Shown piece after piece: positions 26,888 through 35,530 of a DNA stretch of 64,000 nt; the stretch's first letter is position 1, and every line of letters begins with the position of its first letter. The position numbers and the translations under genes were made by a program. Under the pieces are notes generated by a model. The model saw nothing but the letters and a program-made list of their open reading frames with translations. It did no database searches and was not told where the DNA came from. The DNA is from Microbispora hainanensis (GTDB taxonomy: Bacteria > Actinomycetota > Actinomycetes > Streptosporangiales > Streptosporangiaceae), in contig NZ_CP108086.1 of NCBI RefSeq assembly GCF_036186745.1, forward strand, positions 7,502,001 to 7,566,000, given 5' to 3'.

Positions 26888-28381
26888 GTGTCGCTCCCCG
26901 TCTCATCGGCGGCGCCGCTCGCCGCGACCCCGCAACGTGTCCCGGCGCCCGGCGCGGCCCCGGCGACCCCGTTCCCTCCCGGCGACGGACGGGAACGTTC
27001 CCCGGCGGACACCGTGATGGACGCCTCTACGGCCACTGGTTGGGAGCCCGGCCCGGCGAACATCGTGCGCGGCCACGACCCGGCGAACATCGTGCGCGAG
27101 CCCAGCCCGGCCGGCACTGTGCGGGAGTACGGCCCGGCGAACATGGGGCTGGAGCACGGCCCGGCCGACATCGTGTGGGAACACGACCCGGCGACCATGA
27201 GGCGCAGGTACACACCAGCCCCCGCCGAGCCGTACGACCAGCGCGCGTACGCGCCCTCGGCTTCCGGCGTCCCCGGCCCTGCCGCCCCGTTCTTCCTTCC
27301 CGTGGTCGATCTCGACACCGGTGGCGCCGTGGCCGTCGAGGTGGTCACCGAGGACGCGTCCGCCGCAGGCCCGGGCATGGGGACCACGGTGAACGGCCTG
27401 CTGGCCGCCGCCCGCGAGGAGGCCCTGCTGCCGCTGGTCCTGCCGATCTCCGCCGCCGCCGTGGCCGGTGGTTCGGCCGGCCTCGCGCCGCTGCACGAGG
27501 CGATGCGCGTGTCCAACCGGCGTCCCCGCGAGGTCATCCTCGTGATCGAGGGCGACACCGCATATGTGCAGCGCACCGCCCTGCTGTCCGGGATCGACGG
27601 ACTGCGCGCGGTGGGCTACCTCATCGCGTTCGGCGGGATCGGCACCGCCCCGCTGCCGCTCGACCTGCTCGCCGACGCCTCGCCGTACATGATCGCGCTG
27701 TCTCCCGGCGTGGTGGCACGCGGGCCGCGCGATCCCCGGCACGGCGCGCTCGCGGAGTCGCTGGTCCGGCTCGCGCGCGGCGTCGGCGCGCACGTGCTCG
27801 CCCCGGGCCTGCGGGACGAGACGCAACTGGCGGCGGTGCGCGGCTGGGGGATCCGGCTCGCGCAGGGTCCCCTGCTCGCGCCGTCCGGCTGGCGGCCCTC
27901 CCACGGGTTCAACCGCGTCCACGTGCCGCTGCCGGTGCCGGAGGCGGCCCCCGCCACCGCGTCGCTCGGCCCTCGGGTGCAGGAGCTCCTGCTTCCCGCG
28001 GTGACACTGCCGGCCGAGTCGACGGCCGAGGAGGTGGTCGCCGTGCTGAGCGCCGAGCCCTCGATCACCAGCGTGATCCTGGTGGACGAATACGAGCGCC
28101 CGCTGGGCAGCATCGACCGCAGCCGCTTCCTGCTCTTCATGGCCGGGGCGTACGGCCACGCGCTGCACGCGAAGAAGCCGGCCGGCCGCCTGGCGGACGC
28201 GGCCAAGATCGTGGCGAAGACGACCCCGGTGATCGCGGCCATGCAGGTGGCTGGCCGGGACAACGCCCGCGTGTACGACGACCTGGTGGTGGTCGACGAG
28301 GTCGGCAGGTGCCTGGGCGTGGTGCGGGTCGGCGACCTGCTGCGGCACGCCGCCGACCTCCAGGAACAGCAGGCCCGCTGA
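26888..28381 (+). CDS. Degenerate EAL domain protein with C-terminal CBS-like pair
   Basis: A 497-residue soluble protein. Residues about 53-106 are a run of degenerate decapeptides (GPANIVREHD type). Residues about 130-350 follow the EAL (c-di-GMP phosphodiesterase) layout, with VDLDTGGAVAVEVVTED in place of the EAL motif and YLIAFGGIGTAPLPLDLLADASPYMIALSPG in place of the DDFGTG metal-site region, so catalytic residues are lost. The C-terminus (AEEVVAVLSAEPSITSVILVDEYERPLGSI ... DDLVVVDEVGRCLGVVRVGDLL) looks like two CBS-type halves. It is likely a nucleotide-sensing effector, not an enzyme. The GTG at 26888 lacks a clear ribosome site; an internal ATG at 27017 is possible. Confidence 0.7.
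   Translation: MSLPVSSAAPLAATPQRVPAPGAAPATPFPPGDGRERSPADTVMDASTATGWEPGPANIVRGHDPANIVREPSPAGTVREYGPANMGLEHGPADIVWEHDPATMRRRYTPAPAEPYDQRAYAPSASGVPGPAAPFFLPVVDLDTGGAVAVEVVTEDASAAGPGMGTTVNGLLAAAREEALLPLVLPISAAAVAGGSAGLAPLHEAMRVSNRRPREVILVIEGDTAYVQRTALLSGIDGLRAVGYLIAFGGIGTAPLPLDLLADASPYMIALSPGVVARGPRDPRHGALAESLVRLARGVGAHVLAPGLRDETQLAAVRGWGIRLAQGPLLAPSGWRPSHGFNRVHVPLPVPEAAPATASLGPRVQELLLPAVTLPAESTAEEVVAVLSAEPSITSVILVDEYERPLGSIDRSRFLLFMAGAYGHALHAKKPAGRLADAAKIVAKTTPVIAAMQVAGRDNARVYDDLVVVDEVGRCLGVVRVGDLLRHAADLQEQQAR
27044..27205 (+). repeat. 30-bp coding repeats in the EAL-like gene
   Basis: About five in-frame degenerate copies of a 30-bp unit around CCGGCGAACATCGTGCGCG encode the decapeptide run. 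Unit length is a multiple of three, unlike the arrays found beyond stop codons. Confidence 0.75.
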
Positions 28382-28536
28382 GCCCGCACGCGATCGGCCG
28401 CACGAGCACCGTCGAGGGCGCGTCCGGCCCTTTCCGCCGGCCCCCTACGGCGGCGTGACCGCGTGCGCCGGGCCCGGCCGAAAGCGCCGTGTCACCGCTC
28501 GCACCGGCCCGAGCCGCGGGGTGCGGCCCGCCGTGG

Positions 28537-29142
28537 TCAGAGCCAGCCCTGCGCCTGGGCCTTCTGGACGGCCTCGATCCGGTTGCGCGCGCCGGTCTTC
28601 TGGATGGCCGCCGACAGGTAGTTGCGCACCGTGCCCTCCGACAGGTGCAGCCGCAGCGCGATGTCGTTGATCGTCGAGCCGTCCGCGGCGGCGGACAGCA
28701 CGTCGCGCTCGCGCGGCGACAGGGGGTTCGGCCCGGCGCTGAGCGCGGCGGCGGCCAGCCCCGGATCGATCACGCGCTCGCCCCGCAGCACCCGCCTGAT
28801 CGCGGCGGCCAGTTCGCTCGCGGGGCTGTCCTTCACCAGGAAGGCCACCGCCCCGGCCTCCATCGCGCGGCGCAGGTAGCCGGGCCTGCCGAAAGTCGTG
28901 AGGATCACCACCCGGCATCCGGGGACCCGGCGGCGCAGCTGCTCGGCGGCGGAGATCCCGTCCCTGCCGGGCATCTCGATGTCGAGCAGCGCGATGTCCG
29001 GCCTGGTCGCCTCGGCGACGGCGATCACCTCCTCGCCGTCCGCAGCCTCTCCGACCACCTCGATGTCGGGCTCCAGGCCGAGCAAGGAGGCGAGCGCTCC
29101 CCGCACCATGCTCTGGTCCTCCGCCAGCACGACCCTGATCAC
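28537..29142 (-). CDS. NarL/LuxR-type response regulator (DesR-like)
   Basis: A 201-residue regulator: receiver with Asp54 in IALLDIEMPGRDG, Thr82/Thr83 in VVILTTFG and Lys104 in FLVKDSP; LuxR helix-turn-helix LSPRERDVLSAAADGSTINDIALRLHLSEGTVRNYLS. Its start overlaps the stop of the upstream kinase gene (ATGA), so they are co-translated partners. Together with the ABC transporter genes upstream on the same strand this forms an ABC plus two-component module, often used for sensing and exporting membrane- or wall-active compounds. Confidence 0.92.
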   Translation of the reverse strand: MIRVVLAEDQSMVRGALASLLGLEPDIEVVGEAADGEEVIAVAEATRPDIALLDIEMPGRDGISAAEQLRRRVPGCRVVILTTFGRPGYLRRAMEAGAVAFLVKDSPASELAAAIRRVLRGERVIDPGLAAAALSAGPNPLSPRERDVLSAAADGSTINDIALRLHLSEGTVRNYLSAAIQKTGARNRIEAVQKAQAQGWL

Positions 29143-30305
29143 TGGCCCAACCTATCCGCGATCATCTCCGGCGTGCGGTCCAGGGGCGGCGGAACCGCGA
29201 TCCGCACCCTGAACTCCCGCTTGCCGCCTTCGACCTCCAGGCTCCCGCCCGCCGCGCGCACCCGCTCGCCGAGCCCCGTGAGGCCGTTGCCCGGTTCGTA
29301 CGCGCCGCCGCCGTTGTCGGCGATCTCCAGCACCGCGCCCTCCACGTCGTACGACACGTCGATCTCGCAGCGGGTGGCCCGGGAATGCCGTACGACGTTG
29401 GTGGTGGCCTCGCGTACGGCCCAGGCGAACAGGCCGTCGAGGTCTTCGGGCAGCGGGGTGCCGCGGGTGCGCACCGTGAGGGCGACGCCGGTGACGCCCA
29501 GCGAGGACCTGGCGCCGTCGATCTCCTCCGACAGGCGGCGCCGGCGATATCCGCTGACGGCCTCGCGCACCTGGGCCAGCGCCTGCCGCGCCACCGACTC
29601 GATGTCCGCCACCTCCCCGGGGGCCTTCGGCGAGCCCTGCTCACCCAGGCGGCGGGCCAGCTCGCTCTTGAGGACGATGAGCGAGAGGCTGTGTCCCAGC
29701 AGGTCGTGCAGGTCGCGGGCGATCCGCAGCCGCTCCTCCGTGGCGGCCAGCCTGGCGACCTCGCTCTGCGCCTGTCGGAGCTGGACGACGAGGACGCGGG
29801 TGTTGCGGACGCTCACGAACAGCACGCCGAGCGTGATGATCTGCAGCACGAGCGCCCACACCGTGCCGTCGTCGGCACCGATGATCTTGCCCTCCACGAC
29901 GACGAGCCCGGCCATGGCCGCGATCCCCAGCAGGGCGCGAGTGGGCGGCAGGCCCATCGCGAAGACGACCACCATGTAGATCGGCAGGGTCAGCCAGGAA
30001 GGGCTCCGGAAGATCAACGGGAAGACGACCGCCATCACCGTCGCGACGCCGAGCATGGGAAACATCCACCGGGGTTGATGGTCGAAATCGCGCGGTCCCA
30101 GCACGACCGACAGGTAGACGGCCACGAAGACCGCGAGCGCGCCCATCCACCAGACCGCCCGCGCGCCGCTCACCGTGCCGTCGGCCACCTCGGACACCGG
30201 GTAGAAGAGGTAGATCAGACCGAGCGACATGCCCATCAGTCGCCGCAGGCGGGAGGGACGCTCGTCGATCCCGCCGAAGGTGAACACGTTGGCCAGCCGG
30301 CTCAT
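29139..30305 (-). CDS. Sensor histidine kinase, DesK/HPK7 type
   Basis: A 388-residue membrane kinase with about five N-terminal helices (residues 25-165), a short coiled coil, a HisKA_3 box with His200 in RIARDLHDLLGHSLSLIVLKSEL, N-box VREATTNVVRHS (about 292-303) and G-box EIADNGGGAYEPGNGLTGLGERV. It probably phosphorylates the response regulator encoded 4 bp downstream. There is no large extracellular sensor domain, so the stimulus is probably sensed in the membrane or through the ABC transporter. A 224-bp repeat-filled gap separates it from the permease gene upstream. Confidence 0.92.
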   Translation of the reverse strand: MSRLANVFTFGGIDERPSRLRRLMGMSLGLIYLFYPVSEVADGTVSGARAVWWMGALAVFVAVYLSVVLGPRDFDHQPRWMFPMLGVATVMAVVFPLIFRSPSWLTLPIYMVVVFAMGLPPTRALLGIAAMAGLVVVEGKIIGADDGTVWALVLQIITLGVLFVSVRNTRVLVVQLRQAQSEVARLAATEERLRIARDLHDLLGHSLSLIVLKSELARRLGEQGSPKAPGEVADIESVARQALAQVREAVSGYRRRRLSEEIDGARSSLGVTGVALTVRTRGTPLPEDLDGLFAWAVREATTNVVRHSRATRCEIDVSYDVEGAVLEIADNGGGAYEPGNGLTGLGERVRAAGGSLEVEGGKREFRVRIAVPPPLDRTPEMIADRLGQ

Positions 30306-30360
30306 CCGCTGTCCCTCCGAACCATGGTGGAGTCGGGCGCGTACTTCCCCGCCGTTCCTG

Positions 30361-30549
30361 CCAGGCGCGCACCGTTCCTGTCAGGCGCACTTTCCTGCCA
30401 GGCGCGCGCCGTGGCGCTGCTTCGATCAAGCGCGCGCCGTGGCGCTGCTTCGATCAGACGCGCACCGTGGCACTGCTTTTCAGGCGCGCACCGTGGCACT
30501 GCTTTCAGGCGCGCACCGTGGCACTGCTTTCAGGCGCGCACCGTGGCAC
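30361..30549. repeat. 25-28 bp tandem repeats built on the permease gene 3' end
   Basis: At least five units of TCAGGCGCGCACCGTGGCACTGCTT type (starts 30505, 30480, 30454, 30426, 30398), with two degenerate ones beyond, follow the gene end at 30530-30549. In coding orientation each unit carries the permease's terminal A-T-V-R-A-stop codons. The array fills most of the permease-kinase intergenic region. Confidence 0.9.
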
Positions 30550-31267
30550 GACGGTAGGCGAATATCGCCAGCGCCACCAAGGCCACCCCCCAGGCGAGGA
30601 TGCCGGCCGCGTCGGCCGCGTGCGGGGCCTCGCCCGCCGCGATCTGCCATCCGATGCTCGCGTAGTCGTACGACGGGGTCACGTGGGCGATGCTCTTCAT
30701 GACCGCGGGCATCAGGCTCTCGGGGAACCAGAGCCCGCCGAGCAGGGCGAGGGCGAACATGCCGATCATCGCGACGGGCTGCGCGGTGTCGGGGGGCAGC
30801 AGGGATCCGATCGTCAGGCCCAGCGCCGCGAACGGGATCGTGCCGATCCACATCGCCAGGATCAGCCCGACCCACTGCCCCGGCGGCAGCGAGACGTCCT
30901 GGGTGAGCACCGCGGCCAGGCCGACCAGCAGCAGCGCCGGCAGCACGAGCAGCATCGAGGAGATCAGCTTCGTCAGGATGATCGCCCGGCCCGGCAGCGG
31001 AGTGATCTGGAGCTGCCGCAGCCAGCCGCTGTGCCGCTCCTGCGACCAGGGCACGGCCGTCGACATGATGGCCGAGGCCAGCGCGCCGTACGCGGCCATC
31101 GAGATCATCAGCAGGACGCTGCCGCGCAGTCCGGTCGACTGATCGGTCTCCGCTCCCCAGAGGTTGGAATAGAGGAGGTAGAACCCGACGGGGAAGGCGA
31201 CCACGAAGATGATGTAGCGCTTGTTGCGCATCATCCGCAGCATCTCGACCTTGATGTAGTGCCGCAT
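30530..31267 (-). CDS. ABC-2 type transporter permease
   Basis: A 245-residue integral membrane protein with six hydrophobic helices (RYIIFVVAFPVGFYLLYS, LLMISMAAYGALASAIM, IILTKLISSMLLVLPALLLVGLAAV, LILAMWIGTIPFAALGLTIGSLL, PVAMIGMFALALLGGLWFPESLMP, GILAWGVALVALAIFAYR). PWSQERHSGWLRQLQITPLPGRAI is the characteristic cytoplasmic coupling segment. It is the partner of the ATPase two bases upstream. Likely an exporter linked to the downstream DesK/DesR pair; substrate unknown. Confidence 0.9.
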   Translation of the reverse strand: MRHYIKVEMLRMMRNKRYIIFVVAFPVGFYLLYSNLWGAETDQSTGLRGSVLLMISMAAYGALASAIMSTAVPWSQERHSGWLRQLQITPLPGRAIILTKLISSMLLVLPALLLVGLAAVLTQDVSLPPGQWVGLILAMWIGTIPFAALGLTIGSLLPPDTAQPVAMIGMFALALLGGLWFPESLMPAVMKSIAHVTPSYDYASIGWQIAAGEAPHAADAAGILAWGVALVALAIFAYRRATVRA

Positions 31268-31269
31268 GA

Positions 31270-32154
31270 TCAGGCCTCCTTGGTGAGGGCGAGGAAGGCG
31301 TCCTCCAGGTCGGCCCCGTGGAGCTGGAGGTCGCGGATGTCGAGGGTGGTCTTGCGATAGAGGGCGTCGACGGTGGCGTCGAGATCGGTGGTCCGCAGCG
31401 TGACCCGGCCGCTCTGGAGCTCCACGCCGGTCGTCCCGGGCAGGGCTTCGAGCCCGGCCACCGGCTGGTCGCCCAGCAGGAAGCTCACCGCCTGACCGGC
31501 GACCCCGGCCTTGATCTCGGCGGCGCTGCCGTCGGCGACGACCCGGCCGCGGGCGATCACGACGACCCGGTCGGCGTTCTCGTCGGCCTCTTCCAGGTAG
31601 TGGGTGGCGAACAGGATCGTCCGGCCCCCGGCGGCGTACGCCCGCATGTTGTCCCAGAACGTGCGGCGCGACTCGACGTCCATGGCCGCAGTGGGCTCGT
31701 CCAGCAGCAGCAGCCTCGGGCCGCCCGCGATGGCCAGCGCGAACCGCACCCGCTGGGTCTGGCCGCCGGACAGCCGGTCGGCCCGCCGCCGGGCGAGCTC
31801 GGTGAGGTCGGCGAGCCGGAGGATCTCCTCCAGCGGCAGCGGACGGGGGTAGAGCCGCCGGACGAAGTCCACGGTCTCGGCCACGGTCAGCTCGGGGATC
31901 AGCGTGCCCTCCTGGAGCATCGCGCCGAGCTCCCCGTCGGCGACCGCCGTCTCCGGCGGCACGCCGAAGACCCGGATCTCGCCGGAGCTGGGCCGCAACA
32001 GGCCCAGCAGCATGTTGATCGAGGTGGACTTCCCGGCCCCGTTCGGCCCGAGGAGGGCGACCGTGGCTCCGGCCGGGATCTCCAGGTCGAGGCCGTCGAC
32101 CGCGAGCACGTCCCCGTATCTCTTGGTGACGTCGGTGAAGGCGATTGCGTTCAT
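31270..32154 (-). CDS. ABC transporter ATP-binding protein (DrrA/CcmA type)
   Basis: A 294-residue ATPase: Walker A LLGPNGAGKSTSINMLLGLL, signature LSGGQTQRVRFALAIAGG, Walker B LLLLDEPTAAMD, H-loop LFATHYLEEAD, and the C-terminal domain typical of drug/lipid exporters. It is the first gene of a four-gene module (ATPase, permease, kinase, regulator), with the permease starting 2 bp after its stop. The ATG at 32154 is followed by the family start NAIAFTDVTKRYGD. Confidence 0.92.
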   Translation of the reverse strand: MNAIAFTDVTKRYGDVLAVDGLDLEIPAGATVALLGPNGAGKSTSINMLLGLLRPSSGEIRVFGVPPETAVADGELGAMLQEGTLIPELTVAETVDFVRRLYPRPLPLEEILRLADLTELARRRADRLSGGQTQRVRFALAIAGGPRLLLLDEPTAAMDVESRRTFWDNMRAYAAGGRTILFATHYLEEADENADRVVVIARGRVVADGSAAEIKAGVAGQAVSFLLGDQPVAGLEALPGTTGVELQSGRVTLRTTDLDATVDALYRKTTLDIRDLQLHGADLEDAFLALTKEA

Positions 32155-32230
32155 GCCTTCACGGTAGGGATCAGGCGGGTGCGATCATCAGTGCCGCGTC
32201 TCCGGCCTTCGCGATGACATTTGTCACCCG

Positions 32231-32261
32231 CCTCCCTCCCCCGCACGAAAGGGGAGGGAGG
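32231..32261. terminator. Strong hairpin terminator after the DUF1579-like gene
   Basis: CCTCCCTCCCC (32231-32241) pairs perfectly over 11 bp with GGGGAGGGAGG (32251-32261), loop CGCACGAAA. It lies 17 bp past the stop of the minus-strand gene ending at 32278 and just upstream of the ABC module promoter. Confidence 0.75.
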
Positions 32262-32277
32262 AGAACACAGGGGGGCG

Positions 32278-32844
32278 TCAGGCCACTCGTCTCAGGTCCA
32301 TCTGGAAGTTCTGCCGCCAGGTGGCGCCGCCGTCGAGGGTGTACTCACCGACCTCGTGCCAGGTCCTGCCGGTGAAGCGCAGGGTGTAGCGGATGGTGGG
32401 CCCACCGGTCTGGAGGCTCCACTGGAAGAAGCGGTCGCCGACCACGGGCACGGACTCGGTGATGTGTCCCTGGGAGAACGCCTCCCACCGATACTGCCCG
32501 GTCTCGTCGCTGTAGCTGACGACCGCGAGCGCGGTGTCCACGATCCTGCGCGGGTCGGCCTTGTCCCGCCCCTGGCCCTCCACCGTGAGCACCTGGCCGC
32601 CCGCCTTGTAGGCCACCTTCTCCGTCTGGAGGAACTCCTGTCGTCCGGAGGCGGTGTCGACCCATCCCGAGCCGGCCCAGTGCCCGACCATGAAGTCGAG
32701 CCTGCGGATCGCGTCGAGTTGCGTCGCGGGGACGTCCGACGTCCCCGCGCTGGTCGCCGAGCGCTCCGCCGCGACGGCGGGTGCGCCCGCCGCGAGGGTG
32801 AGCGCGCAGATCAACGGCACCAGCAGACGTGATAATCGCATCAT
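32278..32844 (-). CDS. Secreted DUF1579-like protein
   Basis: A 188-residue protein with a signal peptide (RLSRLLVPLICALTLAAGAPAVAA). After it comes the DUF1579 pattern: LDFMVGHWAGSGWVDTASGRQEF, QVLTVEGQGRD, YSDETGQYRWEAFSQG and a final beta strand TWHEVGEYTLDGGATWRQNFQMDLRR. DUF1579 proteins are lipocalin-like barrels of unknown ligand. It lies downstream of hisG on the same strand, with short repeats between. Two adjacent ATGs (32844, 32841) are possible. Confidence 0.8.
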   Translation of the reverse strand: MMRLSRLLVPLICALTLAAGAPAVAAERSATSAGTSDVPATQLDAIRRLDFMVGHWAGSGWVDTASGRQEFLQTEKVAYKAGGQVLTVEGQGRDKADPRRIVDTALAVVSYSDETGQYRWEAFSQGHITESVPVVGDRFFQWSLQTGGPTIRYTLRFTGRTWHEVGEYTLDGGATWRQNFQMDLRRVA

Positions 32845-32899
32845 GACGTGATCTTGACACAGGGCGCGCCACGGCGACAGCGCCTCGGAACCGCCTGGA

Positions 32900-32947
32900 T
32901 CGGAGGCGGCAGGGTTCAGAGGCGGCAGGGTTCAGAGGCGGCAGGCG
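32900..32947. repeat. 16-bp repeats spanning the hisG stop codon
   Basis: Units at 32932, 32916 and 32900 (TCAGAGGCGGCAGG, then TCAGAGGCGGCAGGGT, then TCGGAGGCGGCAGGGT) repeat the gene end. Coding orientation reads CTGCCGCCTCTGA in the first two; the third has CGA in place of TGA. Confidence 0.85.
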
Positions 32948-33777
32948 AAGATCGCGGTGACCAGGATCGCCTTGGCTCCGATGTCCCAGAGCTGGTCCAT
33001 CACCTGCTGGTGGCCCTTGCGCGGGACCATCGCCCGTACGGCCACCCAGCCCTCGCGGTGGAGCGGGGAGACGGTCGGCCCCTCCATGCCCGGGGTGATC
33101 GCGATGGCCTCGTCGATGCGCTCGGCCCGGATGTCGTAGTCGATCATCACGAAGTCGCGGGCCACGATCACGCCCTGCAGGCGCCGGATGAGCTGCTGGA
33201 AGCCGTTGGACTCGGGGGCCCCGGCCCGCTTGATCAAGATGGCCTCGGAGTGCGCGATCGGCTCGCCGAACACCTCGAGGCCGACGTTGCGCAGCGTCGT
33301 GCCGGTCTCCACCACGTCGGCGACCGCGTCGGCGACGCCGAGCCTGATCGCCGTCTCGACCGCGCCGTCGAGCTTGATGACCCGGGCGTCCACGCCCTGG
33401 TCGGCGAGGTGTTTGCCGAGCAGTCCGGCGTACGAGGTGGCGATGCGCAGACCGGACAGGTCGGCCACGCCGGAGTAGGCGCCCGGCGTGGCGGCGAAGC
33501 GGAACGTCGACCCGCCGAACCCGAGCGGCATGACCTCCTCGGCGGGGGCGCCGGAGTCGAACAGCATGTCGCGCCCGGTGATGCCGGCGTCGAGGGTGCC
33601 CTCGCCGACGTAGACGGCGATGTCGCGCGGACGGAGGAAGAACAGCTCGCAGGAGTTCTCGGAGTCGACGACCACGAGCTCCTTGCTGTCCCTGCGCTGG
33701 CGGTAGCCGGCCTCCTTCAGCATGGTCTGGGCGGCCTCGGAGAGCGCGCCCTTGTTCGGTACGGCGATGCGCAGCAT
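32932..33777 (-). CDS. hisG: ATP phosphoribosyltransferase
   Basis: A 281-residue long-form HisG, condensing ATP with PRPP in the first step of histidine synthesis. Features: MLRIAVPNKGALSEAAQTML at the start, the PRPP loop in DAVADVVETGTTLRNVGLEV (about 148-167), and the C-terminal ACT-like regulatory domain (EGPTVSPLHREGWVAVRAMVPRKGHQQVMDQLWDIGAKAILVTAIFACRL) for histidine feedback inhibition. It sits 62 bp after hisE, the enzyme for the next step, on the same strand. Confidence 0.97.
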   Translation of the reverse strand: MLRIAVPNKGALSEAAQTMLKEAGYRQRRDSKELVVVDSENSCELFFLRPRDIAVYVGEGTLDAGITGRDMLFDSGAPAEEVMPLGFGGSTFRFAATPGAYSGVADLSGLRIATSYAGLLGKHLADQGVDARVIKLDGAVETAIRLGVADAVADVVETGTTLRNVGLEVFGEPIAHSEAILIKRAGAPESNGFQQLIRRLQGVIVARDFVMIDYDIRAERIDEAIAITPGMEGPTVSPLHREGWVAVRAMVPRKGHQQVMDQLWDIGAKAILVTAIFACRL

Positions 33778-33839
33778 GAGTGGGAGATCCTTTCGAGCGG
33801 AAACGAGGTCGATGGTCTGATCCGGGGCCGCCGTGGCGG

Positions 33840-34103
33840 CTACAGATGCTTGTAGACCTCGTCGAGCCCGATTCCGCGCGCCAGCATCAGGACCTGCACG
33901 TGGTAGAGCAGCTGTGAGATCTCCTCGGCCGCCCGGTCCGCCGACTCGTGCTCGGCCGCCATCCAGCTCTCCGCGGCCTCTTCGACGACCTTCTTGCCGA
34001 TGGCATGGACGCCGGCGTCCAGGGCGGCCACGGTGCCCGACCCCGCGGGCCGGGTGCGCGCCTTCTCTGCCAGCTCGGCGTACAGCTCTTCGAAGGTCTT
34101 CAT
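33840..34103 (-). CDS. hisE: Phosphoribosyl-ATP diphosphatase
   Basis: An 87-residue single-domain HisE (MazG-like all-alpha), hydrolysing PR-ATP to PR-AMP in histidine synthesis. Motifs: [34 protein letters not shown] with the metal-binding EExxE, and [24 protein letters not shown] with the second acidic pair. It is first in a hisE-hisG pair; the other his genes are elsewhere. Confidence 0.96.
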   Translation of the reverse strand: MKTFEELYAELAEKARTRPAGSGTVAALDAGVHAIGKKVVEEAAESWMAAEHESADRAAEEISQLLYHVQVLMLARGIGLDEVYKHL

Positions 34104-34233
34104 GGTCTCTCTCGCGTCGTGGGCGTGCGCCTTCAGGGTATCGGCCCCAGGGTAGTCGCGGGGGCGGGGCCGCCGCGCCCCGCGTCCACCCTGCGAGATC
34201 GATCCTGTCGCCCGGACGGCTACGGCATCGGGC

Positions 34234-35199
34234 TCAGCCGAGGATCTTCCTGGCCAGCCTGAGCTGGTCGAGCGCCTGCTGCGACTCGCCGCCCTCGTGG
34301 CCGTTGAACGGCCAGACCGTGATGTCCTTGGGCCCGGCGTAGTGGTTGTAGGCCGCGAACACCGTCGACGCCGGGGTGACGCCGTCGCGCAGGGCGACGG
34401 AGAACCGGGCGGGCGTGGTGGCCCGCGCGGCGAAGTGCAGGCCGTCGAAGTAGTCGAGGGTCGCGAAGATGTCCTCGACCCGCGTCCGGTGGATCCCGCA
34501 GAACCGGCCCAGCTCGGCGTACGGCTCCTCGTCGGTGATCTCGACGGCGCGCCGGATGTCGCACATGAACGGCACGTTGACGAACGCGTAGGCGAGGCCG
34601 GGCACGAGCGCGGCGGCGGCCAGCGCCATGCCGCCGCCCTGGCTGCCGCCGGTCACCACGACCCGCCCGGCGTCCACCAGGGGGTGCGACCTGGCCGCCT
34701 CGACCGCGCGTACGACGTCGGTGTAGAGCCGCCGGTAGTAGTAGTCGTCGCGGTCGAACACGCCCTGGGTGAGCTTGCCGGGGATCTGCGCCCCGTTGCC
34801 GCCCACCGGGTCGGGCGTGTCGCCCGAGCGCCAGGTGCCGCCCTGGCCGCGCGTGTCCATCACGAAGGTCGCGTATCCGGCGGCCGGCCACAGCAGCCAG
34901 TCGTGCGGCCGGCCGCGGCCGCCGCCGTACCCGATGTACTCCACCACGCACGGCAGCGGGCCCGACGCGCCCGCGGGAGCGATGAACCATCCCTTGATCG
35001 GGTGCCCGCCGAATCCCGCGAACGTCACGTCGGCCACGTCGAGCAGCGCGAGGTCGGCCTCGTACGGCTCGAAGACGGCGTTCAGGTCGTGCGCGCGGGC
35101 CTCGGCCAGCGTGCGGTCCCAGAAGGCGTCGAAATCGGCGGGCTCCCGGCGCTCGGGCAGGTAGGCGCGCAACTGGTCAAGAGGCATGTCGACGAACAT
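34234..35199 (-). CDS. Acetylxylan esterase / cephalosporin-C deacetylase-like (CE7)
   Basis: A 321-residue cytoplasmic alpha/beta hydrolase of the AXE1 family. Signatures: [16 protein letters not shown] at the start, RGQGGTW, the nucleophile elbow [12 protein letters not shown], and the catalytic His in FNGHEGGES. Such enzymes deacetylate short xylo-oligosaccharides after uptake, which fits the divergent sugar ABC importer operon. The ATG at 35199 is chosen because GGGAGC precedes it; a longer frame upstream is unconserved. Confidence 0.92.
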   Translation of the reverse strand: MFVDMPLDQLRAYLPERREPADFDAFWDRTLAEARAHDLNAVFEPYEADLALLDVADVTFAGFGGHPIKGWFIAPAGASGPLPCVVEYIGYGGGRGRPHDWLLWPAAGYATFVMDTRGQGGTWRSGDTPDPVGGNGAQIPGKLTQGVFDRDDYYYRRLYTDVVRAVEAARSHPLVDAGRVVVTGGSQGGGMALAAAALVPGLAYAFVNVPFMCDIRRAVEITDEEPYAELGRFCGIHRTRVEDIFATLDYFDGLHFAARATTPARFSVALRDGVTPASTVFAAYNHYAGPKDITVWPFNGHEGGESQQALDQLRLARKILG

Positions 35200-35390
35200 G
35201 GGGGCTCCCGTGGGGTGGTGGGCCTGGCTCGTGTACGCCGCAAGGTTACACAAGTGCACCGTTTCAGACTTCTGACCCGGTTAAGGGTCGTTCGCCGGAA
35301 TCCATGTAACCCCTGTCAACCGTCTGAGCTGCGGATTCATGATTCGTACGGTGCGATGTCCGAATCGTCGGGATGAAACACCCTCTTGAA

Positions 35391-35406
35391 ACTAATCCGG
35401 TTTAGT
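35391..35406. promoter_or_regulatory. LacI-type operator candidate upstream of the sugar importer
   Basis: ACTAATCCGGTTTAGT is a near-perfect 16-bp palindrome (two central mismatches) around a CCGG core, like LacI-family operators with a central CpG. TTGAAA just before it may be a -35. It lies in the 331-bp divergent region between the esterase and the solute-binding protein. No regulator gene is adjacent. Confidence 0.55.
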
Positions 35407-35530
35407 GCTGGACTCTGCACGAATTCGAAGCGTGGGCGGTGCGCCGCACAGGCACGGCCTCGCGGCGGGCCGCCTCTCGGGGGGGCACGACATGTCAGTC
35501 GATCACTTTCCGTAGAGATCGGAGACGTCC

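Noticed and set aside
30361-30702. A coding frame through the repeat array (MALLFRRAPWHC... type)
   Set aside because: It merely translates the tandem repeats and the antisense of the permease gene.
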